Source: Dactylis glomerata (taxonomy: Eukaryota > Streptophyta > Magnoliopsida > Poales > Poaceae). Taken from it: DNA of 64,000 nt. The notes beneath the pieces were generated by a model. It searched no databases. It had not been told where the DNA came from and was given only the letters and a program-made list of their open reading frames with translations. Shown piece by piece: positions 22,014-34,946 of this stretch (the stretch's first letter is position 1; each line of letters starts with the position of its first letter). The translations under genes and the position numbers were made by a program. The stretch covers positions 248,001 to 312,000 of the forward strand of contig QXEO01000210.1 in assembly GCA_007115705.1 (NCBI GenBank), given 5' to 3'.

Positions 22014-23040
22014 GTTAAAATGCAAAGCTACGCGAGTGGTCGGTGGTTTGCTCTTGTGTATCAACGGCTACTAACTTTGCAAGAAAAAAGAGCAAAGGCG
22101 TCTGCAGTACAAAGTGGGATCTTAAAACCGAATGCTTAAACAAAGACTCTCAAGCTATATATCTATGGGTAGACGGTATTCACCGTTTTCTGAATGTAAA
22201 CAATGAGAACTTTGTCCCAGGTTTCCTCTCTTCCGGCATATCCTGCCACGGCGGCAAAGTGGTAAACACATGATCCGCGCTTCTGGACACAAGATATCAA
22301 ACTAGGAAGCTGATCGAAGCTTGGGCGGCACTGTGCAGATCGTCGGGCGCATGGGCCGCACGTACGCTGCAGGAACTTCGCACTGTGCGGGAATAAAGGG
22401 CTCTTTTAATGAGGACGGTGACGTTCACCCGTGTGATCGGAAGCAAAGATTTTGGCCGGACTACGCAGCCGGCCGATTTGATGTTTTAGGGCTTTATTAA
22501 ATTACTCACACTAGGGTGCCATGTCTCGATCGGAGGGACCTGCGCAGCTTCTTTTGGACTGCGGTGAAGCCAGAGCTTTGCCACGTAGGAGTTTGGGGGG
22601 TGCGCGCAAGCTAAAGACCATACCGAGACAGAACAACGGGGTACACCTGCAATCCATCCTATTGATAGATGTCCACCTGTTGTTCAGATATATTTTTCAT
22701 ATAAATTTGAAGGTATTGTCATCTTCTTATGCACAAATATCGTCTCTTTGGTTCAAGGTAATTACGAAGTTGTAGGGTCGTACTTTTAGAGAATTTTCAT
22801 GATTTGTAGGATTTGAAACCATACGTATCTTTTACTATGGTCTACTTTGCATCAATTTCATAGAAAAATCCACTTATATCCAGTTTCATGTTAATTTTCA
22901 TGGCTTCGACCATAACTATAACAAACACATAATTCTTCAAAATTCTTTTGTTTTTTCTTGTAACACAACCAAGCAATTTGTATTATACATCTTTGTGTCT
23001 CCAACTCATGTATATTTCAACTTATCATGACATCTTTTAC
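22014..23040. other. Intergenic DNA, possible worn Tourist-like remnant
   Basis: Between about 22790 and 22990 the sequence has the look of a decayed Tourist interior (TTTGTAGGATTTGAAACC, TTCTTGTAACACAACCAA), but clean termini are not found. The remainder is featureless. Confidence 0.4.
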
Positions 23041-23071
23041 TACTCCCTTCGATCCATAATAAATGTCGCTC

Positions 23072-24296
23072 TCCCTCGAGGGCGTCACGGGAGGCGACCA
23101 ACCCAGCCGCCGCTAGGGTTCATCCTCCCTCCTCCCAATTCCACCTCGTCGTCGCTGGGGGATGTCGCCGATTTGCGGGGCTGACGGCGGCGGCGGGGAG
23201 CCTCCTCGCGTGCGTGGTTGTGTGTGTCGCATGGTGTGCGTGCCTCCCCGACCATGGAGGGCGGACTGACCATGGGCGCCGGCGGCGGGACGGGTTGAGG
23301 CGGCGGCGGATCTGGAGGCGGGGGACGCGGTGGTTGCTATGCACCTCTGCGGCGGCACGATGGAGTCTGGTGGTCTCGGCCATGCCCTGCTGGTCGGCCA
23401 CCTTGCACACCCTGTGCCGGTGAATGTCCTCATCTCGGAAGATCTGCGCCAATGCGGCTCGATCACTGCTGGAGATGCCACATCGGGCTTGCGCAAATCT
23501 AGATCTGGGCACCGATGGGAGGTTGGTTGACCTAGGGTTCCTCTTGTGTGAAGATGAAGACTTTCTGAAGCCGGCCTTCTTGATCTGGTCAGAGTGGGGA
23601 GTTCTGGAAGGCTCCATCGGCGAATGTAACAGTCATATGTCTGAGTTTGCTGGATCGGGTGGTATTCGGTCGTGCGCACCCATGCTTTTATTCCGACCGT
23701 TTGGTTTTGGAGGGAGTGGCGCGAAGCTCAGTTCTTTGTTGCCATCAGGTGACTTTTAGTCCATGGTGAAGTCAGAGACGGAGAATATCATGAAGACCAG
23801 ATTGGAGGACTAGCAATGGAGGTTCGAGTCTCTGCACTGTTGAGGGACTTGCTTGGTGTTCTGGGTTTTGCAGCAGCAGTATGAAAGTGGGGGTGGCAGC
23901 ACAGGTGAAGTTCAGAGTCTTGCCTTTCAGGGTGAAAATCCAAGGTCTGGCCTTAATTGGTTGTGTCTGGCAATGTCTTTGTTGAAGGCATTGTTTTGAG
24001 AGCGGAGACTATCTTCAGGGTGAAAACCCAAGATCTTTGATCGGTCGACGATGGCGCTTGTGCACTGTTCCCTTCTTGAAGGCGTCGCTTTTGGAGAGCC
24101 TAGAGTTTAGGTGTTGTCTTGGCGGTGGATGTATTGTTGCTGCTAGGGCTAGAATACTGTAGCGGGTCTTTTCTTTTCTTAGTTTATTTTTCTTTTTTGG
24201 CTGGGTCCATCCATACTGCCATTAGGGTATTGCGTAGTTGGAGAGGCTGGGTGTAATTGGTATCTATCGATATTAATAAATTCCCTTTATCGAAAA
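23072..24296 (+). mobile_element. LINE-like non-autonomous retroelement without coding capacity
   Basis: A GC-rich start (GGGCGTCACGGGAGGCGACC) is followed by 1.2 kb without a conserved reading frame. It ends in TAATAAATTCCCTTTATCGA plus a run of A at 24289-24296. The same 3' motif (CCCTTTATCGA then A) ends the LINE at 6951-7832, which suggests use of the same reverse transcriptase. An approximately 52 bp sequence beginning AACTTATCATGA is present on both sides (about 23018-23069 and 24306-24358), consistent with a target duplication. The target was itself the edge of a Stowaway MITE. Internally, CAGGGTGAAAA(T/C)CCAAG occurs twice (23930 and 24017). Confidence 0.7.
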
Positions 24297-24358
24297 AAAA
24301 CAAAGTAACTTATCATGATATCTTTTTACTACCCCTCCAATCCATAATAAGTGTTGCC

Positions 24359-24597
24359 AACACTTTTTATGAATCAGAGAGAGAGTATGTTTTTTTATTT
24401 CTACATTTTGTACCTTGCGGAACAAAAAGGCTCCCATATTGAGTTTAGGTTTTTTGTCTCCCGAGCAGAACTCCCATAGTCTCCTTTTTTTTAACACTAG
24501 AAGGCCTATATTTTGGGCTTCTACATCAACACATATTTTATTTAGATGACGCAAAAGCTAGAAAAGACAAACAAATTACAAAATGCAAAACCGCATG
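24359..24597. other. Short intergenic segment with Stowaway remnant
   Basis: It starts with the continuation of the interrupted Stowaway (CCAACACTTTTTATGAATC) and is otherwise AT-rich and gene-free. Confidence 0.4.
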
Positions 24598-24779
24598 CAC
24601 TACAAGAAACTGGTAATTTCCCCACAGTTCAAAACCTACTGGAAAATGTGCAGAACCGTCAGGAGAATAATTCCTACCGCCAGGACAATTCTAACAAGGA
24701 AATTGATTTTGTCTGACGGTTGGCTGATAGGAACAATTTCCCTGACAGCGATTCCTGTCGGCGCCCCCTAGGGAAATTT

Positions 24780-26572
24780 CGGCCTGTCAGGTTTACTAAT
24801 TTTCTTTCTGTGTCAGGTGACCAACAAGAAAATGCCCCCAGGAAACAGTTTTATGACCAATTCATCCGACAGGAAAATATACTTGTACCGTCAGGAATTG
24901 CAATCTGTATGACTCTAGACAGCTCACATGAATATAATAGTACCAAGCATAATCCAGGTTTTCCATTACAAAATGAACTATTCAGTAAATACACATTCAA
25001 CCAAATGACTCACTACATATTCCAATACACATGTTCATAAATAACAAGGTAACAATACACTAAAGGTTGATGCTCCAACAGATTGCACATGGCAGTGCAA
25101 TATAATAACAAAATACATGAGCTTCTAAGCCATACAAGTTCATGATGCCACCACTCTAGTTTGCATCCAACACATTGCACATGGAAGTGCAATATAATAG
25201 CAAAATACATGAACTTCTAAGACGTACAGGTTTATGATTAGAAGCATCACCTACATACATAATAAGTTCATATTTCCCATCCATCACATTCCACGACAGT
25301 GAATGGAACATAACAAGTAACCCAAGTTTGTACAGGAGTACATATAACCACCAGAAAATATCCAAAATACCACAAGCGTGTCCATAAGTAGTTTAAGTGC
25401 AAGTACCCTAGTGAGATCCTCCTACGGATGCATGGTTGTTATCACCATCGAGGTTGCTATCACCATCAATGTTCTCATCACTGGGTGAATTTGTGTTCCC
25501 CTTCAAAGTCATGTGCACCATGTAAAAAATTAAGCACCTTCTTAGTGGATTTAAAAAACTGATTCATGATAACACTTCATTTATGTATATTAGATAGCTC
25601 ACAAATTGGTTAAAAAATACACCAGCATCCACCTGGAAACATACATAGTAGGTCATTCTAGATTCAAATATGCAATCATGCATCTACAATTACTAGACCA
25701 CACAACAGAAATAAACCAAGAACTTCTGTCAAATGCAATAAGAAAATGCCAAGGCACAAATAGAAAGAAAATGAAAATACTTGTGATGTATTTATGAAGC
25801 CCATGTAGATGCCAATAATGTACATCCCATGCACTAGTAAGTTAAACATGAATATTTATGAGGTTGTACACACATCTAGTAGGCCACCTAAAGTAATGGC
25901 TTCTTAATTCTCAAACATGGGAAATCATTTATATGTTGGTATGTAGTTCTGACCTGACATGGGTATCAGCTTGGGTTGGACCTTGCCAGAACCATTCTGG
26001 TAGGTCTCTTCCCATCTCAGCAGAATGCATCTGCGAGAAGAAAGCATATCTATCAAGAATATATAGCAGAACATATTTTTCCATGTACAACTGTAGCTTA
26101 TCATTACCCTAAACATTTGGTCGTGCATTTCTGTCTGCTGATTGACCACTATAGCCACATTCATCCAGATTTTTCATACCAGATTTTATTGTATGTGTTT
26201 ACAATGGTAGCCTTCTCGGGTTCAAAGCATGAACTAAACTGAACACTCTAAATTCTAAATAAATCAGTAAAAAATTCTTCAAATCTAAACTCTCTACAAC
26301 AGGTTCTTCAGCATATCACTAGAATAGAAAGCAGATTTGACTAGTCTAGGGCTTAGCAACAAAAGAAATCAGTCTGGTCTGTGCAAGTCCAGCGGAAGTA
26401 GACAAGGGAGGGATAAGAATCCTTCGAGATGACGAGCTTGTAGGTCGTAGAAGGCAATGTAGGTCGGAGATGGCTATCCGTGCAAGGATATGGTCACAGT
26501 GGGCGATGGAGGAGGGAGGAGATGGAAGGCTGGTGGCGCTGGAACGAGGAGGCGCAGGAGAGCGGTGGCCGG
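24780..26572. other. Interior of the small CACTA, non-coding
   Basis: It includes a partly duplicated block: ACATTGCACATGGAAGTGCAATATAATA-like sequence occurs near 25082 and 25172 with GATGCCACCACT or GTTTATGATTAGAAGC between. No open frame is convincing. From 26400 on, the GC-rich stretch resembles a captured exon or leader but could not be identified. Confidence 0.4.
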
Positions 26573-29500
26573 TGATGACCCACAAGTATAGGGGGTGTAT
26601 CGTAGTACTTTCAATAAATAAGAGTGTCGAACCCAACAAGGAGCAGAAGGTGTTGATAAACAGTTTTGATCAAGGAATCACTGTAAATACTAGCAAACGG
26701 GTTTTTAGGGGTATTTGATAATGCAGATAAATAAAGTACCAGTAAATAAAAGACAGTAATAATAATTACAGCGAGTGGCCCAATCCTTTCTAGAGCAAAT
26801 GACAAGCCGGTTGTGTTACTTATGATTACCAAACGTTCCTGAGGACATACGGGAATTTTGTCAAGTGCTTTCGCTTCATACAGTTGATTAATCTTCATTG
26901 GTTTGATAAGTGTTATGGGGGTGAACCTATGCTAATGCACTACCCCAACTTGGACTAATACAAACTAGTGATTATACCTCTTGCAAGCATCCTCAACTAC
27001 AAGAAAGTAATTAAGATAAATCTAACCACAACATTAATCTCTGAGATCCTACACTCTCTGGTGCACTGGTTTCCTTACGAGGGTTTAGGTTTCTGTCACT
27101 CCGGCAACCCCACAATTAGTAGCCAAATACACAATGCACTCCACTAGGACCTTAAAGGTGAAGTATCATGTAGTCAACATTCACATGACACCACTAGTAG
27201 AATAGCACCACAACATAAATATCAAACCATTAAATATTACTCAACATAGTTCTACTACTAACATCTGACTTATCCCATGTCCTCAAGAACTAAACGAACT
27301 ACTCACAAGGCATCATATGGATCATGATCAGAGGTGTAATAATGATGAATAACAATCTAGACATAAACCTTAATTCAATGGTTTCACTCAATAGCATCAA
27401 CTACAAGTAGTAATTAACACCGGGAAAGTTTCCCCTATGAACTAGACAAGATTCACCCCAAGATGTTACAGCGGGACGACATGGTGATGATGGTGATGAA
27501 GGTGCTGGTGATGATGATGATGATCCCGATGAAGCCCAGCTCGATGACGGTGATGATGGCGATGATTTCCCCCCTCCGGGAAGGAATTTCCCCGGCAGAT
27601 TTTTGCCTGCCGGAGAGCTTACTCTCTCTATGTGTTTTCCGCCCCGCAGAGGCGGTGGAGTATTTCTGCGATCCTCCCCTAGTCTTAGGTTTCCAAGAGG
27701 AAGATATACGTGAAGGGGCACTGATGCGTGGTGAATGACCAGCCCGTTGGGAACCCCAAGAGGAAGGTGTGATGAGTATAGCAGCTAGTTTTCCCTCAGT
27801 TTAGAAACCAAGGTTTACCGTTCTTAGAGAGGAGAAACAAACGACTGAAGGTGATGCTTGCTAGTTTGCGACAGCTTCGGACAATTTATATATGGCGCCT
27901 CGTCCAAGCTTTGCTTGCTAGCTGCAACGCGGAACCTGCACACACACAACCAAGTACTTTGTTCCCAACTTACGATGAGGTTGTCAATCTCACCGGTTTG
28001 CTTGAAACAAAGGTTATGAGCGTATCGAGTGGAAAACAGTAAAAGTATGCAAGTAAAGTAAACAGGTGATAGCAATATGATGGAAATAGGACCGGGGTCC
28101 ACAGTTCACTAGTGGTATCTCTCCATAAGATAAATAACACATGCTGGGTAAACAAATTACAGTTGGGCAATTGATAGAATAAAGATAACCGTGATATGTC
28201 AAGAAGATCACTATGTGATTTACTCTGGGCATTATAACAAAATACATAGACCGCCATCCAACTGCATCTATGACTAATAATCCACTTGTGGCGAATCAAT
28301 CCGAGAACTCCACAAGTATTAAGTTGCGAACAATAGATAATTGCATTAAGCAAAGTGTGTAATGTAAACAAAGCATATGCCCTTGAGCATATGAATGTTG
28401 TTTTCTCCCTAGTAGCAACAGCACATCTACAACCTTAGAGGTTTCTGTCACTCCCCCATGTTAAATAGAGGCATGAACCCACTATCGAGCATAAATACCC
28501 CCTCTTGGAGTCACTAGCAACTACTCGGCCAAGATAGCTACTAACAACGGAGAGCATGCAAGATCATAAACAACATAGAGATAACATAAGATAATATTTT
28601 AGTACAGCAACTCAATCATAAACACCAATATTCATCGGATCCCAACAAACCAAACATGTAGAATTACATAACGGTGATCTCAATCATGTAGGGCAGCTCA
28701 TGAGATCTAAACATGAAGCACATAGTGGAGAAGACAACCATCTAGCTACTGCTATGGACCCATAGTCCAAGGTAGACTACTCACTCATCGCTCTGGAGGC
28801 AAGCATGGCGATGAAGAAGACCTCCGGTGGCGATTCCCCTTTCCGGCAGGGTGCCGGGAAGAGCTTCTGGACCCTCCCGATCTCGGGTCGACGACGGCGG
28901 CGGATCGCGATGTGTTTCTGGAAAATTGATCGAGTACTTAGGTTTTTCCCGTCGGGGGGTCTTTATAGGCAAAGGGGCGATGTCAGAGGAGGGACCAGGC
29001 GGCCTCATGCCATGGTGGTGCGGGCCAGGGGCTGGCCGCGCCAGCCAGGCGTGTGGGCCCCTGGTGGCCCCTCTCCTTCTCTTCTTCGGATCTCTGGAAG
29101 CTTCCAGGTAAAATAAGACTTCAGTAACTTGTTTCTTCCAATTCCGAGAATATTTCCTGTGTATCACTTCTGAAACACAAAAACAGCAGAAAACAGGAAA
29201 CTGGCACTGTGGCAACTCGTTAGTAGGTTAGTTCCGGAAAATGCATAAAAGTGCCACGAAGTGTAACGAAACATTAGGCAAATGGTGTAAAAACAAGCAT
29301 GGAGCATCAAAAATTATAGATACGTTGGAGACGTATCAGGCACTAGCAGAGGTGGGCCAGGGCGGCCACACCACCTGGCGGTGCGGCCAGCCTGGTCCAC
29401 GCCAGGGGTGGTGTGGGCCCCTGGTGGCTCACCTCGCCCTCTCCTTCTGGCTACTTCCGTCTTCTGGCAAAATAGGAACTTCTGAGTATTTTCCTGGAAT

Positions 29501-29693
29501 TGCTGATCTCCAGAAATATGGTGTCTTGACAGTCCTTTTTGCAGCAGAATTCTGACTCCGGCAGTTAATTCTCCAATAATCATCAAACATACAAAATAGA
29601 AGAAATAACAAAAGTATCATCTCTAAATATGAAATATATCAATGAATAACAGTAAATTATGATGTAAAATGGTTATGCAAAATGGACGTATCA
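26573..29693. mobile_element. Solo LTR (gypsy-type) interrupted by another solo LTR
   Basis: It starts TGATGACCCACAAGTATAGG and ends GGACGTATCA, with the 5 bp duplication GCCGG on both sides (26568-26572 and 29694-29698). Without the inner insertion the unit is about 1.5 kb. No internal retrotransposon region or second LTR is present, so recombination between two LTRs has removed the rest. A short GATGATG tandem run at about 27484-27560 lies within it. Confidence 0.88.
27722..29338. mobile_element. Inner solo LTR, 1617 bp
   Basis: It starts TGATGCGTGGTGAATGACC and ends GGAGACGTATCA, with the 5 bp duplication GGCAC on both sides (27717-27721 and 29339-29343). Its right third is clearly related to the LTRs at 40771-42308 and 46228-47765: GGCAGGGTGCCGG, TCGGGGGG, TTTATAGGC and GGCGATGTCAGAGGAGGGAC occur in the same order. 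It is therefore a related but different LTR family. Confidence 0.88.
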
Positions 29694-30113
29694 GCCGGCA
29701 ATGGCGAGCCGCTGGGAAGAGGGGCGACGGCGGTGTGTTCATGGAAAGGACAAGAAATGGGAAATTTCCTAGGGCTTGCCTTATCGATTCTACCTATTTT
29801 ATCCCATGGACCAGCCACACAGGAAAATAGAGGATGTGGCACGAATACTCCAGGGTTGGCACAGAGATGGAAATCTTTGGCGCGAACTTTATCTTTCGCG
29901 GGATTTGGGGGCACATTAACTCTAAATATTTTCATCTGAGCTGAACGACACACATGAATATGAATTATCCTAACGGGAGAACCAGCCCCACACAGAAATA
30001 CATCGTTTTCCTGGCATCACAAAAATGCTGACACGATAATTACTATTCCTGAGAGCTACTTCGGGCCTCACAGGAAAATAAACAGCCGAGAGGAAAAGAC
30101 CGGTTTTGGGTAG

Positions 30114-33100
30114 TGTAACAACCCAAATATTTGTAATCCATTTCCTATGAATTAAAGTACCAAATTTTGGACCAACAAAAACTTTTTCATTCATATTGCA
30201 TGTATGCATATATTTTCTATTGTATGTCTTCTATGATTTCATGTGTGTTATATGTTGTTGTGCAATAGTTAGTTAATTCTAACCTAACCAACAGAAGCAT
30301 CAGAGAAGAATTATAAGAGCCAAAGAAACCAGGAACAAAAGAAAGAAAGAAAAAGAGAAGAAAAAGTTGATCTAGAAATTATTATTGACTACCCTACTTT
30401 GGACACTTAGAATAAGAAATCTGTAACTCAAGCAAAGGTGTGGTCAGTTAGTTCAGCTTGACCATGCTGCATACTAACTTAACCAAGAAGTTTCAAACCA
30501 AAATTCAAATCAGAACTTAACTCAAACATCAGCCAAAGATTGAATCTGAAACAGTGACAATACCCAAAATTTGAAATATGATTTCTGCAAAACATCATCT
30601 TTATTTGTAACAAAAATATCCCTGGAACCCTTGCCCAATATGTTGACGAACCACAGTGGCCGTTTTCAAAAATTTGAAATTCAAATTCTTGCGGGCATTT
30701 GATCGAACACCTGGCGGGCAAAAATCCAGAAAAATCGAGTTCACTGTGGCCATCACTGTTCTCGTTCGCCCCAGGCCCTGTAGCCATGCCGTGGACACTC
30801 CCTCTGTCGAGCCCAGCCTCCCCAGCCCCGACCCAGGCCGTGAGACAGGGAAGGAAAAGGAGGACACCGCCCGGACCCCCTCTCCTCTCCTTCTTCCTCT
30901 CTGCAAGCTGCCGACCGTCGTGGCCTCGCCAACGCCGACCCACAGAGCCCCGCCGCCAAGACAGAACCCCGCCAGCACGCAAGCAAGGCTGCCGCGCCCG
31001 GTGTTGCTCGTCGCACGTTGCCAGGGCCCCCGCACTGGCCACCTCCTGGCCACCCTCGCCCTTGGCCTCCTGGCCTATAAAAACCCCCGCCGAGCACACG
31101 AATGAACGCACATCATCCCCAGCAAGCCCCCAGACGACCTATCTTCTCCCCGCTCGCTCTCGTTCGATGTAGCCTGCAACGCCGGCGAGCCACTGGACGC
31201 GGGTGGCGCTACTGCGTTGGGCCGCCGCTGGACGAACGGACGCCGGGAAGTGGAGGAGGAGTGCCGCCGGAGTCTTTTCCGCCCCTCGCCGTCAAGCCCT
31301 GCTTCCCCTACGCGCCTCGCCGTCGCCGTCGTCTTCCTCGCCGTGTGCAGGTGAGCTCCTCCCCCCTCGCCGTGAACACGACGCAGACGCGCCGTTGGAT
31401 TAGAATCCAACGGCAGCATACCGATTCGGCGCGTTAAGTGAACTGACGAGTAGGCCCCACTTGTCAGTTTCGTTTTTAAACGTTTCCCGCCCGGAGCGAA
31501 GCGGTACTGGGCCGGCCCGTTCGGGATTCCTCTGAAATCGGCCCAGCTCCGTTAGAATCGGTCCGAATCGTTTTTATTTATTTCCCGCCTATTTCGAATT
31601 ATTTCAAATATGTTTCAGATATGATTTTCAAACTTTAATTCCAAGAGATTTAGAAATCCATTTTTAGCAAATAAATATGCGTTGGAAAGATTAGGAAATG
31701 ATCTAGCCTCTGAAGCTGGTTAGAATCCAATTTGAGTTAGGGATTTAAATAAATAAGATTACTTTGACCATAGCCCTATTAATCTTAGGAAAATTCTAGA
31801 AAATTGTTTAAGCCTCCTAAAATTTTGAAACTTGGTTTAGGAACTCACTAATTAACTCCCTTACTGTTTAGTCCAACCTTAATCAACTCAAACCTTGTTA
31901 GTGGTATCAATTAGACCCTAATCCAATCCTAGTTTGTAACATAAAATGATAGATCTCTAATATACACTTAGATTAGTTTTTCCCTCAATACCAATTTACT
32001 TAATTAGTCATTCTCCACTTGAACTAGTCCTAATACCCTTAGTTTAACACCAATACTTAGAAAGTAAACAACATATGGCACATGGTAGAAAAATCTAAAT
32101 TGCACACCTAATGAACACTTGGAAGAAACCTTGCAACCCAAATCAATAAAGTCCAACATGAATGCTATTGTTTGAAAACCAGTAGGTGTGATTGGTGTGT
32201 TGTTAGCATTGTGTAGTGATTGTGTGCTTTGTGTTTATTCGTTATTAGACGCTAGTGTTGCTGAGGAGGATTTTGAGGGGGAATATTATCAAGAAGAAGA
32301 AGACTACCCCGGACACTTTGCCAACCAAGGCAAGCCATCTTTTGAATCATACTCCAAATGCCTAGCTTTACTATTGCATTCCACTTGTTTTAAGTAAATT
32401 GCATGATTGAATTGCTAGAGTAAAAATGATAGTTGGGTAGTGATATCTTGCTTAACAAGAGCATCAAGCTGAGTTTATCCAAGATTTCCCTTAGTTTTAA
32501 ACATCACTCAATGTAGTTGCTTAGTCGCTAATAAAATTGAGGCCATCTATAAGGGGAACCCTATTTGAAGTTGGTGACATGAACTTGAAACTTGAATTGA
32601 AGATTTCTCCTACATGATGGTTTTATGAAGGAAAATAATCTTGACTAAGGACTATGGAATGTATTTGCTAAATGATAATAAGTGATGTACCATGTGAGCC
32701 AACCATTACCGTACAACCACATTACCCCTAAATGGGAAGGGGCTTAGTCCGTAGTTTGTTTATTCTAGTATGGGAGGCCTTGTATCATCCTTTATAGAAG
32801 TGCGCCGTGCGCGGGTACTTCTGAACCGGGTGGAAATTTCCATTCATACAACATCCTGTAGCGGGAAAAACTATGAGTGCCAAAATGGACTCTTAGGGAA
32901 GGATCCTATACTAGAGTAGACAAGTGAAAGAGTTTGTTTGATTATCTGAACCTCGCATACTTTGTGTATGACGATCCGTGGATTTCTTCCGGCAGATGTA
33001 TCGAATCTTGTGGGTAAAGTGTACCCCTCTGCAGAGGTTTCAAAACTATTCGAATAGCCGCGTCCGCGGTTATGGACAGTTGGCAAGCTGTACTTGACTT

Positions 33101-33676
33101 TTGTCAAGAATGATAATAACTTATGATGAACTTGGTGAATGACTTGACTTGACATTGATGTTGACACACTTGAAGTTCCTCTTTAGATTGAACTTAGAGA
33201 ATTAAACCTCTTTTCTACCAATGAACATTCTTGGGAAATAAAACTAGCTTTTGCAAATAAACTTAGTGCATAGTCCACCATATCAACCTTGCATATCTAC
33301 TTCATCATTTCATTTATAAGATGGTTTGCGAGTGCATCCAATGTACTCATGGCTATGTCCCTGGCTATCAACTTGGCCAGACTATGGGGAAGAGTATCCG
33401 GAGGAAGGTTATGAAGAAGAGTATCAGAACTAAGATCGTCTCCTGAGTCGCCATTGCCTGTAGGGTGAAGGCATGGACCCGAAGACGTTATTTCCGCTGC
33501 TATATTGTGTTGTAATATGGACTTGGTCACTATGACCATTTTATTTGAACCATCGTATTGTAAGGTCTATGGAACTGGTTACCAACTACGTTATGTGTAT
33601 CACAACAATGATTATGGGATTGTGGTGGAATACATAACGGGCACTTCAAATTTGTGATAAATTCGGGGGTGCCACA
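30114..33676 (+). repeat. 5' LTR of the chromovirus-type element, 3563 bp
   Basis: It contains a TATA-like CCTATAAAAACCC at about 31074-31086, downstream of a GC-rich block with long spurious open frames on both strands, and then about 2 kb of AT-rich sequence. It runs TG...CA and is followed three bases later by the primer binding site. None of the open frames inside the LTR is called. Confidence 0.93.
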
Positions 33677-33679
33677 AGT

Positions 33680-33692
33680 TGGTATCAGAGCC
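33680..33692 (+). other. Primer binding site
   Basis: TGGTATCAGAGCC is complementary to the 3' end of initiator methionine tRNA, the usual primer for plant gypsy and copia elements. It starts three bases after the 5' LTR. Confidence 0.93.
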
Positions 33693-33891
33693 TAGGCTGA
33701 CCATAGGAGACCTTAGTTAGAATGGGCGTTGAATGAAACCTTTATAAAAGCAAAGATATAAGTAATGGTTTAAAATTGCTTAGTCGTTTCCTCTCTATTT
33801 CTAAAGCTTTGTACATGATTCAGTTTTTACTTACTTAAAATTTTGCACACTTGAGTTGAGCACTAACATAATCTAATCTAAAATTTTGTAG

Positions 33892-34674
33892 ATGGCCCCG
33901 GTATTCACTGAGCAGTACCAGTTGGGCCATGGTGGCAGCCTTTGTTTCGAGCGCGACCTCACCACCCTGACCTTGTTCCTGGATCATCTGTATCCGGAGT
34001 TCAAGGGAGCCGTGCTCAATGAGCACCCGGATGGAGAGCTACGGTGGCTTATCAGGGCGAGTTGCCGTGGCAAGAAGGGATTTCTAAGTTCTCCAAGGAT
34101 CAAGTTTGAGCTTGTGGAGAACACTTGGGCCAATGGTTTGGTCTGAGGGATGCAGGAGATGCACGCCCGCTTGTGCGGACTGCATGTGGAGGAGATCCAG
34201 GGGGAGCGCTTTAGGAACTTTGCTTGGCGTGATGCGGAGGGGCGTCCCGCAAACATGCCAGGGCAAAATGAGCCGAGTACATATGTCGATCACATGGACT
34301 TCTTGCTGTACTCCACTCAGTAGGAGGCAGATCGTGCCCGTACCAAGGCCAACCTTGAGCACTTCGCACTGGTGGAGGCGAGGAGCACCATCAGGATCCT
34401 TGCTAGGGATCGCAAGAGCCTTCACCGCCAGCGCGATGAGAGGGATTAGACCATTGAGGAGCTGAAGGCCAATGTGGCTGAGCTGACGGAGTACATTGAG
34501 GATCTAGAGAGCCACCTTGGTGAGGAGGAAGGCATTGATCTCCGCAAGGAGGATAATGCCCTCATTAGTGACGAGGATGACTTCATGGAGGACCTTGATG
34601 ATCAGGAGCATGATGAGGATGCTGGATTCATTGAGGATGATGAGGAGGAAGACCCCGAGGAGCCCGATGTTTAG
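33892..34674 (+). pseudogene. Extra sense ORF between PBS and gag, unknown function, three stops
   Basis: One frame of 261 codons runs from ATG 33892 to TAG 34672-34674 and contains only three stops: TGA 34144, TAG 34321 and TAG 34447. No frameshift is needed. The N-terminal part is globular-looking (YQLGHGGSLCFERD, LYPEFKG). The middle is rich in Arg and Glu (RARTKANLEHFALVEARS), consistent with a coiled coil. The end is strongly acidic (DDFMEDLDDQEHDED, EEEDPEEP). It does not resemble gag, protease, integrase or an envelope protein with membrane segments. All three stops could arise from C-to-T changes in CAG or CGA codons. I do not know its function. Confidence 0.7.
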
Positions 34675-34946
34675 AGTGGAGATCCGAGTGTTATCTAGTT
34701 ATGAGTTTACTTTAAGTCACTCCGTGTAGGTGTGAGTTGTATCCCCCCCTCTAGTAGACGAGTCGCAATGGTTTGATGTAAACCATTTGTAATGTGTGAA
34801 CTCGTATGTATGATATGTTTGATGCTTGTTGAATGAAATATGAATTTGGCCCTTAAGGCCTTAGCATAACAAAATTGCATCATCTATGTTACATTTAAAT
34901 CTTAGCAATTAGGTTTTCCCTCTTGTCTTACACACGTTATCTTCAG

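Noticed and set aside
23085..23760. Open frames of 110-188 codons on both strands
   Set aside because: They lie in the GC-rich 5' portion of a non-coding LINE-like element and overlap each other on opposite strands.
27463..27738. Met/Asp-rich open frame of 91 codons
   Set aside because: It results from a GATGATG tandem run in a solo LTR and crosses the edge of the inner solo LTR.
30114..30115. CACTA end at 30115 and an element confined to 24598-30115
   Set aside because: The TG at 30114-30115 belongs to the LTR. The matching GGTAG duplications show the true last two CACTA bases lie at 49995-49996.
30479..31437. Several overlapping open frames of 110-210 codons on both strands in the gypsy LTR, repeated at 39866-40773
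   Set aside because: They occur in every frame of a GC-rich LTR block, are repeated because the LTR is repeated, and have no domain.
32871..33539. Minus-strand frames of 98 and 80 codons identical in both LTRs (also 49184-49852)
   Set aside because: Similarity between copies is due to LTR identity and not to selection; no motif.
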